Notes under the pieces: generated by a model
Seen by the model: only the letters and a program-made list of their open reading frames with translations
Told to the model about the DNA's origin: nothing
Databases searched by the model: none
Part shown: positions 1 to 10,276 of the stretch, in pieces
How positions within the stretch are numbered: the stretch's first letter is position 1
Layout of the letters: every line of letters begins with the position of its first letter
Program-made: the position numbers and the translations under genes
Source of the DNA: Marinobacter sp. 2_MG-2023
Lineage (GTDB): Bacteria; Pseudomonadota; Gammaproteobacteria; Pseudomonadales; Oleiphilaceae
Direction of reading: 5' to 3'
Assembly (NCBI RefSeq): GCF_030546935.1
Contig: NZ_JAUOPH010000006.1
Location: 124,001 to 188,000, forward strand
DNA length: 64,000 nt

Positions 1-509
1 CTTTGCGTAACCAGTTCAAAAACGGCTTCGCTCAGATAGACGTTCAGCTTCAGCGCAGGCACGATCTCATCCCCAACCTGGTTGAGGCAGCCAAGGCCTA
101 CCTTGTGCACGAAAAATCAACGCTGACCCAGGTAATGGAAGCCAGGAATAATGCCGTCAGCGCACAGAAAGACGCAGCAAAAGATCCAGGCGACGGCACC
201 AAAATCCAGCGGCTAGGTGGCGCCGAAAACCTGCTGACCAAAGCACTTGCCAACTTTTATGCTGTGGCAGAAAACTACCCGGAACTGAAAGCCAATGAGA
301 CCATCCAGCAATTGATGGAAGAGCTTTCAAGCACCGAAAACCGGGTTTCCTTTGCCCGCCAGGCTTATAACGACGGAGTAATGAGCTACAACATCTTCCG
401 CGAACAGTTCCCTAACAACATTATCGCAGGCATGTTTGCGTTCAAGGAAACTTCTCAGTTGGAGCTTGAATCTCCGGAGGCCCGCCAGGCTCCGAAAGTA
501 GCCTTCTGA
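1..509 (+). CDS. LemA family protein, 5' end outside the window
   Basis: This is the C-terminal part (about 168 residues) of a LemA family protein. The N-terminal membrane anchor lies upstream of base 1; the frame is open to the edge, and the TTG at base 3 is an internal Leu codon rather than a start. The visible sequence begins at the conserved stretch NGFAQIDVQLQRRHDLIPNL, typical of the membrane-proximal helix of LemA. LemA proteins are membrane-anchored helical bundles whose biochemical role is poorly known. The gene ends 11 bases before an M48 protease start on the same strand, and LemA-HtpX-like pairs are a recurrent gene arrangement. The family is confident; the function is not known. 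Confidence 0.9.
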   Translation, partial: LRNQFKNGFAQIDVQLQRRHDLIPNLVEAAKAYLVHEKSTLTQVMEARNNAVSAQKDAAKDPGDGTKIQRLGGAENLLTKALANFYAVAENYPELKANETIQQLMEELSSTENRVSFARQAYNDGVMSYNIFREQFPNNIIAGMFAFKETSQLELESPEARQAPKVAF

Positions 510-520
510 GGCTCTGAAAC

Positions 521-2524
521 ATGGCTCATCCCGGTTTTTTCCAGCGCCAGGCCAGTGCCCGGCGCAATACCAGTCTGCTCGTGTTCCTGTTTATCACAGC
601 AGTGATGCTGATCACACTGGCGGTATGTCTCGTGGGTTATCTCGTTACCCGCAGCGAAACTTCCGGCCAGCCTTTCCACTACTGGCTATTATCCAGCCAT
701 GGCCTGATCACCGCCTCCGCTGTTGTTATTCTCATATGTATGGGGTCACTCATACGCTGGGCAGACCTGTCCGGCGGCGGCAGCCGCGTTGCAAAAATGG
801 TTGGCGCACGCCCCATTGACCCCGACACCCGAGATGGAGATGAGCGCAAGCTGCGCAACATCGTAGAGGAGATGGCTATCGCCAGCGGCGTGCCCGTACC
901 GGAGCTCTACATAATGGATAGCGAGACCGGCATCAACGCCTTTGTGGCGGGGTACACGCCCGGCTCGGCTGTGATGGTCGTTACCCACGGGGCAATCACC
1001 CAATTAACCCGGGACGAACTTCAGGGCGTTGTGGGTCACGAGTTCAGCCATATCTTCAACGGTGATATGCGCCTTAACGTTCGCCTCATAGCCCTGCTCG
1101 CCGGCATTCTGATGATTGGTCAAATCGGTGGGTTTCTCGTTCGTGTTTCGTTTTATAGCGGTGGACGGACAACCGCCCGCAACCGGGATGGGCGCGCCCA
1201 GGCGGCCATGGGGCTGCTTGGCATAGCTTTGTTTGTCATCGGCTACCTGGGCGTATTTTTCGGACGCCTGATTCAGGCTGCCGTGTCGCGTCAACGGGAA
1301 ACCCTCGCCGATGCGTCGTCAGTTCAGTTTACCCGCAACCCGGAAGGGATTGGCGGTGCCCTCTTCAAGATCGGCCTTAGAAGCAGTTACCTGGATACCA
1401 CCGGCCATGCCAGTGATATGAACCACATGTGCTTCGGGGAAGCCGCACGCATGAAGTTCTCTGCTTTACTTGCGTCCCATCCTCCGATTGACCAGCGTAT
1501 TAACGCCATTCAGCCCGGGTTAATGGCCCGGCTAAAAAGCCGCCTCAGGGACACTGAACCCGGTAGTGATCTGCGTGCAGCTACGACCGGGCGAAGACCT
1601 GAAGGTGCCTCTGGCTTTGCGGATACTGCAGCAGACATTTACGGCAGCATTTCTGGCCGGCGCACATCCCCTTCAGGCTCGGCAATCGCGGCACCAACAC
1701 CCACATCCACGACGGCACAAAAGCTATCGGAACGAGTCGGTACGGTTAGCCCGGAAGGCGAAGACTTTGCAGTTCATCTGCTGCGCCGTTTGCCTTCAAC
1801 ATTCCGCGGCTTGCTTTACACCCGGGCAGGAGCCATTCAGCTCTGCTATGCCCTGCTCGTTAGCGATTTGGACAAACGGCAACAAGAAGAATGCCTCGGA
1901 CTGCTTCCGGAGCATTCGTTACTTGGCGCGCAATCAGACCTGTTGGCCAAACTGATCCCTGCGCTTCAAAACCTTGGCGAGGCTGTGCGCTTCCCGGCTC
2001 TGGAACTCGCCATGCCAGCTTTGCGCAAACTGGATCCAGACGAACGCGCGCAATTGATTCGCAATGCGAGGAAATTGGTCAACGCAGACAAGCGGATTAC
2101 GCTATTCGAGCTCACTCTTACCAGCTTCCTTTCCCGCCATTTAGGCGTGGATTCAGACAGGGCAATGCCTGTACGCCACCGCAGTTACAAGCCGGTGATG
2201 CCGGCACTTCAGAGACTTCTGAGCCTCTTGGCAAGAGCCGGGGCGGGTAAAAGTGCGGACGCAGGCATTTTGTATCGCGAAGCCATTGCCGGCTTCGCAA
2301 GCCGCGGAAGCGGCGATTATCCGATTCTGACAAAAGTCACCATGAAACAACTGCAAGAAGCATTGAAGGCGCTGAATGGCCTATCGCCCCTGCTGAAGCC
2401 AGCGGTTATCGATGCCTGCGGGCATTGCATCACTTATGATGGCGTTATAGAGGTACGGGAGTACGAGCTGATGCGGCTAGTGGCAGACCAGATGGACTGC
2501 CCTATGCCGCCGATGACTATCTAA
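521..2524 (+). CDS. HtpX-like M48 family membrane metalloprotease with long C-terminal extension
   Basis: A 667-residue membrane zinc metalloprotease. Two hydrophobic segments (about residues 18-42 and 60-78) precede the protease domain. The zinc motif HEFSH lies at residues 173-177 (ligands H173 and H177, catalytic E174). The third ligand is expected at E260 in the ETLADA motif, and two more membrane segments lie between these. Classical HtpX is about 290 residues. Here about 300 extra residues follow, mostly helical, and the last part carries acidic helix patterns resembling a TerB-like fold (for example ITYDGVIEVREYELMRLVAD). It follows lemA by 11 bases, so they are probably co-transcribed. 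The likely role is membrane-protein quality control, which is inferred from the family. The function of the tail is unknown. Confidence 0.9.
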   Translation: MAHPGFFQRQASARRNTSLLVFLFITAVMLITLAVCLVGYLVTRSETSGQPFHYWLLSSHGLITASAVVILICMGSLIRWADLSGGGSRVAKMVGARPIDPDTRDGDERKLRNIVEEMAIASGVPVPELYIMDSETGINAFVAGYTPGSAVMVVTHGAITQLTRDELQGVVGHEFSHIFNGDMRLNVRLIALLAGILMIGQIGGFLVRVSFYSGGRTTARNRDGRAQAAMGLLGIALFVIGYLGVFFGRLIQAAVSRQRETLADASSVQFTRNPEGIGGALFKIGLRSSYLDTTGHASDMNHMCFGEAARMKFSALLASHPPIDQRINAIQPGLMARLKSRLRDTEPGSDLRAATTGRRPEGASGFADTAADIYGSISGRRTSPSGSAIAAPTPTSTTAQKLSERVGTVSPEGEDFAVHLLRRLPSTFRGLLYTRAGAIQLCYALLVSDLDKRQQEECLGLLPEHSLLGAQSDLLAKLIPALQNLGEAVRFPALELAMPALRKLDPDERAQLIRNARKLVNADKRITLFELTLTSFLSRHLGVDSDRAMPVRHRSYKPVMPALQRLLSLLARAGAGKSADAGILYREAIAGFASRGSGDYPILTKVTMKQLQEALKALNGLSPLLKPAVIDACGHCITYDGVIEVREYELMRLVADQMDCPMPPMTI

Positions 2525-2547
2525 AAGGCATGCAGGTATTTATTTTT

Positions 2548-2569
2548 CCGGCGAACTTTTATTCGCCGG
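2548..2569. terminator. Hairpin between convergent protease and gspD genes
   Basis: A perfect 8-bp stem (CCGGCGAA and TTCGCCGG) with a 6-base loop sits between the stop of the protease gene and gspD, overlapping the gspD stop codon. The flanking T or A runs are short in either direction, so it is only a weak candidate for a shared intrinsic terminator. Confidence 0.4.
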
Positions 2570-4502
2570 CTTTAAACAATATGTCTACATCGGGATTCAC
2601 TTCAACTTCCGGCAAGCCGAGTTTGTTGCGAATATCCAGGTTCACATCCCACAACTGATTGAACTTTTCGGATGTCGCCACTACCGCATCGCCCTTGCCA
2701 AGCAGAATCTTGGGTCGCAGGAACACCAACAGATTACGCTTCACCCTGCGCTCAGACTCCGACGAAAACAGTCTCCCGATATACGGAATGTCGCCCAACA
2801 GGGGCACTTTGCTCTTGTTCACCGTGTAATCGTCGCGGGTTAGGCCGCCAAGCACGATGGTTTCGCCATCGTCTGCAAGCACCGTTGTCTTTATTTCACG
2901 TTTGTTCGTCACGATATCCGACGCATCTTCAATACTGTCGGCAACGCTTTCTGTGGTCTGCTCAACAACCAGCCTTACCAGGCCATCCGCACTGATGGTT
3001 GGAGTTACCTTCAGAGTAAGACCAATATCCCGGCGCTCAATCGTGGTGAACGGATTAGTGGTGCCGTCACCCGTAACGGTGGACTGACCTGTACGAAAAG
3101 GGACGTTCTGGCCAACGATAATTTCCGACTCCTGATTATCCAGAGTAATGATACTCGGTGTCGAAAGCAGATTAGCCGCTGCAGAGGTTGATAGCGCCTG
3201 CAGTAGAATTCCCCAGGTCACACCGTCCTCATTTCTCTGGCCGGCACCGATAGTAACCCCCCCTAATGCCGGTGCAATGGCGGACTCCGTCAGAATTGCG
3301 CTGACAACATCACCCAGGCTGTTTCCCACATTCCCGAAGTTTGTTCCCATTACAGGCGTAGAGGCGCCGGATTCATCACCAACCGCCACCTGGACCCCAA
3401 GGTCCTGACCAAGTTCATCGCTGATTTCGACAATTGCCGCCTCAATCATTACCTGGGCACGACGAACATCCAGCGCGGCGACAATCACTTCTGCCTCCTG
3501 CATCAACGACGGCTCACCACGAACCACCAGAGCGTTCAGCCCCTCATCGGCAAACACCGAGAAGCTGCCCTGAGGCCTGCTGGTAGCGCCGCTACCAGCC
3601 GCGCCTCCGGAGCCACTTTCCTTGGCGAGCTCGCCCATTACACCCGTGAGGATCTCGGTCAGATTCTTCGCATCGGCGTGCCTGAGGCGGATTACCTTGG
3701 TTGTGCCCCCGCTGGCAGATGGCTGATCAAGTTGCGCAATCAAACCACGCATCTTGTTCCGGAAGGATTCATCACCCCGGAGGATAAGACGGTTGCTACG
3801 CTCATCAGCGGTGACACTGTACTTTCTGGCGGCGCTGTCGTTTCCGGCGCGACCCAGCTCATCCGGCGCCAGCTCCTGCAACAGAACCACCATATCGCCG
3901 ACCCAGGCTTCCCGAAGTTTGATCACTTCTACTTCATATTTAGAGGGGCTGTCCAGCTCCCTCACAATCTGCTCAATCCGCTGAATATTAGAAGAATGAT
4001 CACTGATAATCAGCGCATTAGCGGCTGCCACGCCAGCCAGATGGCCGTATTTTGCCACCAGCGGCCGAAGAATGGGCACCAGCTCCAATGCATTCGCGTT
4101 ATCAATCTGAATAACCCGGGTAATCAGCTGTTCAGAGGGCGTACTAGGGAAGCGGCCCAGAGCCTCGGCGGACTGTTTAGCATCCACCTGCTGAACCACC
4201 TTGATAACCTCTTCGCCGGGAATAGCGGTGAAACCATGGACGTTAAGCACCGCAAGAAACAGATCATAAATCTCATCCTTGTTCATCGGTGCACTGGAAA
4301 GGACGGTGACCTTACCCTTGACCCGGGGATCCACCACAAAACTGTAACCGGTAATATCCGCGACCTGAGTAACAAAAGCGCGGATATCCGCATCTTTGAG
4401 GTTCAGCCTCCAGGTTTCTTCCTGGCCGTATGCCATCGACATCAGGGGTAAAAGAACAAGCAGAGCCAGGGCCCGCAGAAAATTGGTTTTGTGGTTATAC
4501 AT
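2559..4502 (-). CDS. gspD: Type II secretion system secretin GspD
   Basis: A 647-residue outer-membrane secretin that forms the exit channel of the type II secretion system. From the N terminus: a signal peptide (about residues 1-26), an N0 domain beginning LNLKDADIRAFVTQVADITG, repeated N1-N3 ring modules with the pattern ANALII...IIRELD, a Gly/Ser-rich stretch in N3, and the C-terminal secretin barrel domain ending in the VPLLGDIPYIGRLF motif. The ATG at 4502 is chosen over an in-frame start at 4544 because an AGGAAG site lies just upstream and a signal peptide follows directly; the longer form would overlap gspC. It is the last gene of gspN-gspC-gspD. The remaining gsp genes are not in this window. 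Confidence 0.95.
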   Translation of the reverse strand: MYNHKTNFLRALALLVLLPLMSMAYGQEETWRLNLKDADIRAFVTQVADITGYSFVVDPRVKGKVTVLSSAPMNKDEIYDLFLAVLNVHGFTAIPGEEVIKVVQQVDAKQSAEALGRFPSTPSEQLITRVIQIDNANALELVPILRPLVAKYGHLAGVAAANALIISDHSSNIQRIEQIVRELDSPSKYEVEVIKLREAWVGDMVVLLQELAPDELGRAGNDSAARKYSVTADERSNRLILRGDESFRNKMRGLIAQLDQPSASGGTTKVIRLRHADAKNLTEILTGVMGELAKESGSGGAAGSGATSRPQGSFSVFADEGLNALVVRGEPSLMQEAEVIVAALDVRRAQVMIEAAIVEISDELGQDLGVQVAVGDESGASTPVMGTNFGNVGNSLGDVVSAILTESAIAPALGGVTIGAGQRNEDGVTWGILLQALSTSAAANLLSTPSIITLDNQESEIIVGQNVPFRTGQSTVTGDGTTNPFTTIERRDIGLTLKVTPTISADGLVRLVVEQTTESVADSIEDASDIVTNKREIKTTVLADDGETIVLGGLTRDDYTVNKSKVPLLGDIPYIGRLFSSESERRVKRNLLVFLRPKILLGKGDAVVATSEKFNQLWDVNLDIRNKLGLPEVEVNPDVDILFKAGE

Positions 4503-4534
4503 CTGGCGATTTCTTCCTGTATCGATGAACCCGA

Positions 4535-5395
4535 TCAGCGCCACTGCTCGGGTATGGCATAGCTTATGGTTAGGAAAGATCCGTCACGTTCGATTTCAAT
4601 ATCAAGGCTGGCCTGGCCACGCCAGCTTTCCAGCAACGACTGATCCTGTTGCAGGTCGCCCAGACGCTGCCCGTTGATGGCTGTTATTACGTCCCCGGCT
4701 TTGAGATTCACTGCGTTCAACATGGCATTAGAGCCGTCATATACGTAGCCCGACATACCGCTGTCATCCACGGGGCTCAGCCCGTAAGGCGTCAGTGCGG
4801 CAACACCTGAACTGTCCAACTGTTGCCTGGCATTTTCAAGAAACGCTTCCGGTGATGATTCTGCCGGCTCCCGTGCCACCTCTGCAACCATTGTGGAAGT
4901 GTCGTCTTCCTCAAACGTCAGTGATTCATAGCGACCGCCACGGCGAATCAGTATGCGCCCGGGCTCTACCTCTGCCAATTCGGCATTGCCCGGAAGCAAA
5001 TCACCAACCCGATACCACGAGGTTTCACCATTGCTTCCGGCCACTATAGCACCTGAGTCCTCCGGGCGCTGTCCTACCAGAACCCCTTGAAGCCTGAGCT
5101 TTAATCCGGTCTCCGGAGCTGAACGTTTCACTGCCTCGGCCACCTCTCCTGAGACCTCCGGCCGACCAAAAAACTCGTAGCTCGCCATTGGGTAGCGGCC
5201 AGAACTTCCAAAAACCGAAACACCTGACGCACTGGAGACCGACGCAATCACAACCGGCTTATCATTCCAGGCGTAAAGCCAGGTAGCATTCGCCAACACG
5301 ACTCCCAGATAGATCACCAACCCCACAAGCAGCAGATTGGCGAACGCTTTAGCAATCCGATGCTGGGTATCGGCAGCCGGCATAGCCATCATCAA
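4535..5395 (-). CDS. gspC: Type II secretion system inner-membrane protein GspC
   Basis: A 286-residue clamp protein that links the inner-membrane platform to the secretin. One membrane helix (about residues 17-38) is followed by a periplasmic HR domain containing LRLQGVLVGQ, a linker, and a C-terminal PDZ-like domain with GDVITAINGQRLGDL. The start overlaps the gspN stop by 4 bases, and gspD follows 32 bases downstream, so the three form one operon. Assignment rests on the domain order and on the neighbouring secretin. The acidic linker between the HR and PDZ parts is variable in this family. Confidence 0.9.
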   Translation of the reverse strand: MMMAMPAADTQHRIAKAFANLLLVGLVIYLGVVLANATWLYAWNDKPVVIASVSSASGVSVFGSSGRYPMASYEFFGRPEVSGEVAEAVKRSAPETGLKLRLQGVLVGQRPEDSGAIVAGSNGETSWYRVGDLLPGNAELAEVEPGRILIRRGGRYESLTFEEDDTSTMVAEVAREPAESSPEAFLENARQQLDSSGVAALTPYGLSPVDDSGMSGYVYDGSNAMLNAVNLKAGDVITAINGQRLGDLQQDQSLLESWRGQASLDIEIERDGSFLTISYAIPEQWR

Positions 5396-6183
5396 TGCGC
5401 CCCCGGGAGCAATGGCTGCCTTACACGGAACACGATATCATCCGGGCTGGCAGAGTCCGACCAGGGCTGACCGGCCAGATCGATCATGCGCTTATAGACC
5501 CTTAACTCCATCATTCCGTTCCAGCGGATATTTGCATCTGCCGCAGGACCGCTGCCTGATTGCTCCGAAATAACCAGTGCCACACCACCATTGGTCGTGT
5601 CCAGATTGGCTTGCATAGGCGGAAACTGGGCCTGCCCGGTCTGATCACCCATGGGCCAGCTCACCCTGCCCCCTGCCCATCGGCCGAGGCCGTCGGCACT
5701 CACGACACGGTCGTCGGCCCATTCCAGAGCCAGGCGATCAATGCTCACGTCGCCCTCAATCATCGCGCCACCACTGCGCCGGATCAGTTCTTCAAACTCG
5801 GCAACGGCAATATTACCGCGGGCATTCAGACGAGCATTTGCAGGCCAACCCAAGGTTATATCGCCCGAAACAGCGGACTGAAGAGACTCCACCGAAATCC
5901 GCACAGGTTGCTCCAGCGCTGTAATCGAAGGCCAGCCCAACTGCCAGTGCACGCGCACCGGAAAACCGGCAACAACAACTCCAGCGGCGCCATCCCAGAC
6001 CTTGCCCGCGACCTGCTTGACCTGAACCTGAGCAGGAAGGGAAATATGCGGCGATGCCTGCTGCCAGAGCCAGCCCGCGGGTATAAAAACAATCAACGCA
6101 CCGAGGTAGACAATCACCCCAAGCAGCAACAGCAAAAATACCTTGCCGGGGCGAAAAAAAGGTTTGGATTCAGCGTCACTCAT
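5392..6183 (-). CDS. gspN: Type II secretion system protein GspN
   Basis: A 263-residue protein with one N-terminal membrane helix (about residues 12-33) followed by a periplasmic beta-rich region with motifs such as GKVWDGAAG and HWQLGWPS, typical of GspN. GspN is an accessory component present only in some type II systems, and its exact role is unsettled. It is the first gene of the gspN-C-D operon and overlaps gspC by 4 bases. The region between it and groEL contains the groEL terminator, so the gsp operon probably starts from its own promoter close to 6200; I see no clear promoter boxes there. Confidence 0.88.
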   Translation of the reverse strand: MSDAESKPFFRPGKVFLLLLLGVIVYLGALIVFIPAGWLWQQASPHISLPAQVQVKQVAGKVWDGAAGVVVAGFPVRVHWQLGWPSITALEQPVRISVESLQSAVSGDITLGWPANARLNARGNIAVAEFEELIRRSGGAMIEGDVSIDRLALEWADDRVVSADGLGRWAGGRVSWPMGDQTGQAQFPPMQANLDTTNGGVALVISEQSGSGPAADANIRWNGMMELRVYKRMIDLAGQPWSDSASPDDIVFRVRQPLLPGAH

Positions 6184-6255
6184 TCATTTACACACAGACA
6201 GTTGGCTGGTTGCCGAGTCTAGCAAACGCTTTGGTCAAGTTCATGACAAAAAAAC

Positions 6256-6293
6256 AAAAACCCCGCGCCAGTGTGAACCGGCGCGGGGTTTTT
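6256..6293 (-). terminator. Intrinsic terminator of groESL
   Basis: A perfect 9-bp GC-rich stem (CCCCGCGCC with GGCGCGGGG, 10-base loop) is flanked by A5 on one side and T5 on the other. It lies about 65 bases past the groEL stop on the minus strand. The symmetrical A/T flanks could let it act in both directions. Confidence 0.9.
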
Positions 6294-6356
6294 GAGCAGA
6301 TCTGGCTGCGCCTCTTAATCAGAGGCGCAGTCGGAATCAGCAGGCTATGAACGGCA

Positions 6357-8027
<1,671 letters not shown>

Positions 8028-8087
8028 TTAAACCGAATTCGTTGGGCCAATCGGATAAATGACTGACCATGCGAACTGCCTGAGCTG

Positions 8088-8375
8088 TTACTCAAGCACG
8101 CCGTAAATGTCGCTTTCGCTCATGATGAGCAGCTCTTCACCGTCGATTTTTACGGTGTTGCCGGCATACTGGCCAAATACCACGGTATCACCCGCTTTGA
8201 CTGCCAACGCACGAACATCGCCGTTTTCCAGAACGCGACCGTTACCAACGGCAACGACTTCACCCTGGGAAGGCTTTTCTTTGGCATTACCTGGCAGCAC
8301 AATGCCACCCGCAGTTTTCTCTTCTTCTTCTTTACGGCGTACAACGACACGATCGTGTAGCGGACGAATCTTCAT
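8088..8375 (-). CDS. groES: Co-chaperonin GroES (10 kDa)
   Basis: A 95-residue co-chaperonin that caps the GroEL ring. It starts [14 protein letters not shown], contains the mobile-loop region [20 protein letters not shown] and ends SDIYGVLE, all typical. It is the first gene of the operon, with groEL following at 78 bases. A sigma-32-like promoter lies about 145 bases upstream. Nothing unusual is seen. Confidence 0.99.
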   Translation of the reverse strand: MKIRPLHDRVVVRRKEEEEKTAGGIVLPGNAKEKPSQGEVVAVGNGRVLENGDVRALAVKAGDTVVFGQYAGNTVKIDGEELLIMSESDIYGVLE

Positions 8376-8519
8376 TGCTCGGCTTCTCCAATAGTCAGAT
8401 TAATGTGGCAATGACATTTGCTGTTGATAGCCGGATTGCTGTTTCAATCCGGCAAAATTGCCCGGCCTCTGACCCACTGCTTCCAGTTGGTATCGGCCTG
8501 CGGCTAACTTGTGAATCTT

Positions 8520-8547
8520 ATGTGGGGCTCGTACAGGGGTTTTCAAC
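8520..8547 (-). promoter_or_regulatory. Sigma-32 (heat shock) promoter of groESL
   Basis: On the minus strand GTTGAAA (8541-8547) is followed after 13 bases by CCCCACAT (8520-8527). This agrees closely with the gammaproteobacterial RpoH consensus (CTTGAA, 13-15 bases, CCCCATNT). It lies between fxsA and groES, pointing into groES. No CIRCE inverted repeat is seen, as expected outside HrcA-controlled groups. Confidence 0.8.
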
Positions 8548-8566
8548 ACCCACTCCGATAAAATTT

Positions 8567-9109
8567 TTACTTTTTCTCGAGGCGATCGTGGTCGGTTTCT
8601 GTCTCGTCACGGTATTCGCCTTCAATAATGTCGCCGTTGCCATCCCTGTCGAATGGCCGCTGTTTGCCAAAAGGGCTATCAGACCGCCCAAAAGGGTCTT
8701 GACCGAACGGGTTCTGGCCACTCCCAGCGCGGAAATAGAACCCACTACTCTTGCCTGATACCACCATCCGCTTCAACGCCTGTGCGGCAAGCCAGTGCCG
8801 GGTGAAGGGCACAAGGCAAAAAAATCCGACGGCATCGGTGATAAACCCGGGGGTCAGAAGCAGCACACCGCCAACGGCAAGAATCAGCCCTTCGGCAACC
8901 TCTCGAGCCGGCAACTCGCCACTGTTCAGGCGCTGATTGGCTTTAAGCAATGTGGCCAGGCCTTGCTGGCGAAGCAGCCAGGCGCCGGCAACAGCCGTCA
9001 GCAGCACAAAGCCAATGGTGTTGAACACACCAATCACGCTGCCTACCTGAATGAGCACCGCCATTTCGGCGATCGGCATGATAATGAAGATAAATAATAA
9101 TATGGGCAT
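8567..9109 (-). CDS. fxsA: FxsA family membrane protein
   Basis: A 180-residue inner-membrane protein of the FxsA family (in E. coli, suppressor of F exclusion of phage T7). Hydrophobic segments occur at about residues 2-20, 25-45 and 70-100, with the family motif LLLTPGFITDAVGF. The C terminus is polar, with repeated NPFGQDPFGRSDSPFG units and a charged end. The start is placed at ATG 9109, since family members begin MPxLLxxFI; an upstream in-frame ATG at 9169 would add 20 non-conserved residues. It precedes groES on the same strand, but the heat-shock promoter in between gives groESL its own start. The cellular role of FxsA is not defined. Confidence 0.9.
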   Translation of the reverse strand: MPILLFIFIIMPIAEMAVLIQVGSVIGVFNTIGFVLLTAVAGAWLLRQQGLATLLKANQRLNSGELPAREVAEGLILAVGGVLLLTPGFITDAVGFFCLVPFTRHWLAAQALKRMVVSGKSSGFYFRAGSGQNPFGQDPFGRSDSPFGKQRPFDRDGNGDIIEGEYRDETETDHDRLEKK

Positions 9110-9198
9110 CAAGCTCTCACGGTCTGGATTGGGGCATTTAAAGGTCTGGTATACTCTCAGCCTTTCCAAAATACCTCCTCACTTACTTAGGGCAAAAC

Positions 9199-9960
9199 AT
9201 GAAACTTCAAGATTCTGTGATAGCAATTACCGGCGGCGGCCAGGGCCTTGGCCGCGCCATGGCCGAGTACCTGGCTGCAAAAGGCGCCAAACTGGCTCTG
9301 ATCGACCTGATGCCAGAGAAACTTGAAGAATCCGCAGAAGCCTGTAGAAAGGCAGGCAGCGACGCGAAAGTCTACGTATGCAATGTGGCAAAAGAAGACG
9401 AAGTAGAGAAAACGTTTGCCGCCATCGCAGAGGACTTCGGCCGCTTGGATGGCCTGGTCAACAACGCCGGAATACTGCGAGATGGCCTGATGGTCAAAGC
9501 AAAAGACGGCGAAATCACAAAGCGCCTGGAACTGGCTCAATGGCAGGCTGTTATCGACGTTAACCTCACAGGCGTATTCCTGTGTGGCCGTGAGGCGGCT
9601 ACTCAGATGATCAAAAACGATAATAAAGGCGTAATCATCAACATTGCCTCCATTTCCCGTGCCGGCAACATGGGCCAGAGCAACTACTCCGCCGCCAAAG
9701 CCGGCGTATCTGCACTGGTGCCCGTGTGGGCAAAAGAACTTGCACGCTACGGCATCCGCTGCATGGGCATTGCGCCCGGATTCGTGGGAACAGAAATGAC
9801 CGAATCCATGAGACCGGAAGTCCTTGAGAAGTTGATCTCAGCCATCCCCCTCAAACGCATGGGCACGCCAGAAGAAATCGCCTCGGCGGCCGCTTTCATT
9901 TTTGAAAACGATTACCTGTCGGGCCGGATGATCGAGGTAGATGGCGCGATGCGCATTTAA
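9199..9960 (+). CDS. SDR family NAD(P)-dependent oxidoreductase (FabG-like)
   Basis: A 253-residue short-chain dehydrogenase/reductase. The cofactor-binding motif TGGGQGLG is at residues 11-18, followed by NNAG in the central strand, the catalytic Ser in NIASISRAG, and the NYSAAKAG motif that supplies the Tyr and Lys. The C terminus SGRMIEVDGAMRI is typical of the classical family. An acidic residue after the second strand (ALIDLM) suggests NAD rather than NADP. Its substrate cannot be read from the sequence; FabG-like 3-oxoacyl reductases are the nearest general description. It stands alone, divergent from fxsA and followed by hipBA. Confidence 0.9.
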   Translation: MKLQDSVIAITGGGQGLGRAMAEYLAAKGAKLALIDLMPEKLEESAEACRKAGSDAKVYVCNVAKEDEVEKTFAAIAEDFGRLDGLVNNAGILRDGLMVKAKDGEITKRLELAQWQAVIDVNLTGVFLCGREAATQMIKNDNKGVIINIASISRAGNMGQSNYSAAKAGVSALVPVWAKELARYGIRCMGIAPGFVGTEMTESMRPEVLEKLISAIPLKRMGTPEEIASAAAFIFENDYLSGRMIEVDGAMRI

Positions 9961-9970
9961 ATGCCCAAAA

Positions 9971-10009
9971 TACTTTACAAAATAAACAAAAATAATAGTA
10001 TGTAAAGTA
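9971..10009 (+). promoter_or_regulatory. Promoter with inverted-repeat operator for hipBA
   Basis: A perfect 9-bp inverted repeat, TACTTTACA (9971-9979) and TGTAAAGTA (10001-10009), has its half-sites 30 bases apart, about three helical turns. It encloses a sigma-70-like promoter with -35 TTTACA (9974-9979) and -10 TAGTAT (9996-10001), spacer 16. The arrangement fits autorepression by the HTH protein encoded 25 bases downstream. Confidence 0.6.
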
Positions 10010-10033
10010 AATTAGCCAAAGCAACCACTCAGA

Positions 10034-10276
10034 ATGGACTTACAAACATTAGGCAAGACCATCTCAACCTTGCGCCAACAGAACGGGGTGTCTCAGCTAA
10101 AAATGGCTGAGCACCTCGGCATCTCACGCGCCACGATCAATGCGCTTGAAAATGGCCGCTCAGGCGACATTGGTATCCGCAAAGTCATGGCGATACTGGA
10201 CTACCTCGGCAAGGAACTGGCCATTCGGGATAAATCGCCCTTCCCGACTCTGGAGGAGCTGCGGGATGGGCAATGA
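10034..10276 (+). CDS. hipB: HipB-like XRE-family antitoxin/repressor
   Basis: An 80-residue DNA-binding protein with one Cro/CI-type helix-turn-helix spanning about residues 5-60 (KMAEHLGISRATINALENG is the recognition region). It is followed by a short tail ending in a hydrophobic and acidic segment. It overlaps the hipA start by 11 bases, and such an XRE-HipA pair defines a HipBA toxin-antitoxin module. HipB family proteins bind the kinase and repress the operon; the inverted repeat just upstream is the obvious candidate operator. At 80 residues it is close to the usual 70-90. Confidence 0.85.
   Translation: MDLQTLGKTISTLRQQNGVSQLKMAEHLGISRATINALENGRSGDIGIRKVMAILDYLGKELAIRDKSPFPTLEELRDGQ

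Noticed and set aside
3678-4451. A 257-codon plus-strand frame opposite gspD
   Set aside because: It is fully antisense to the secretin and has no ribosome site or family features.
10140-10265. Extended N terminus for hipA
   Set aside because: The region is the hipB coding sequence in another frame; HipA family members start near residue 1 of the ATG at 10266.
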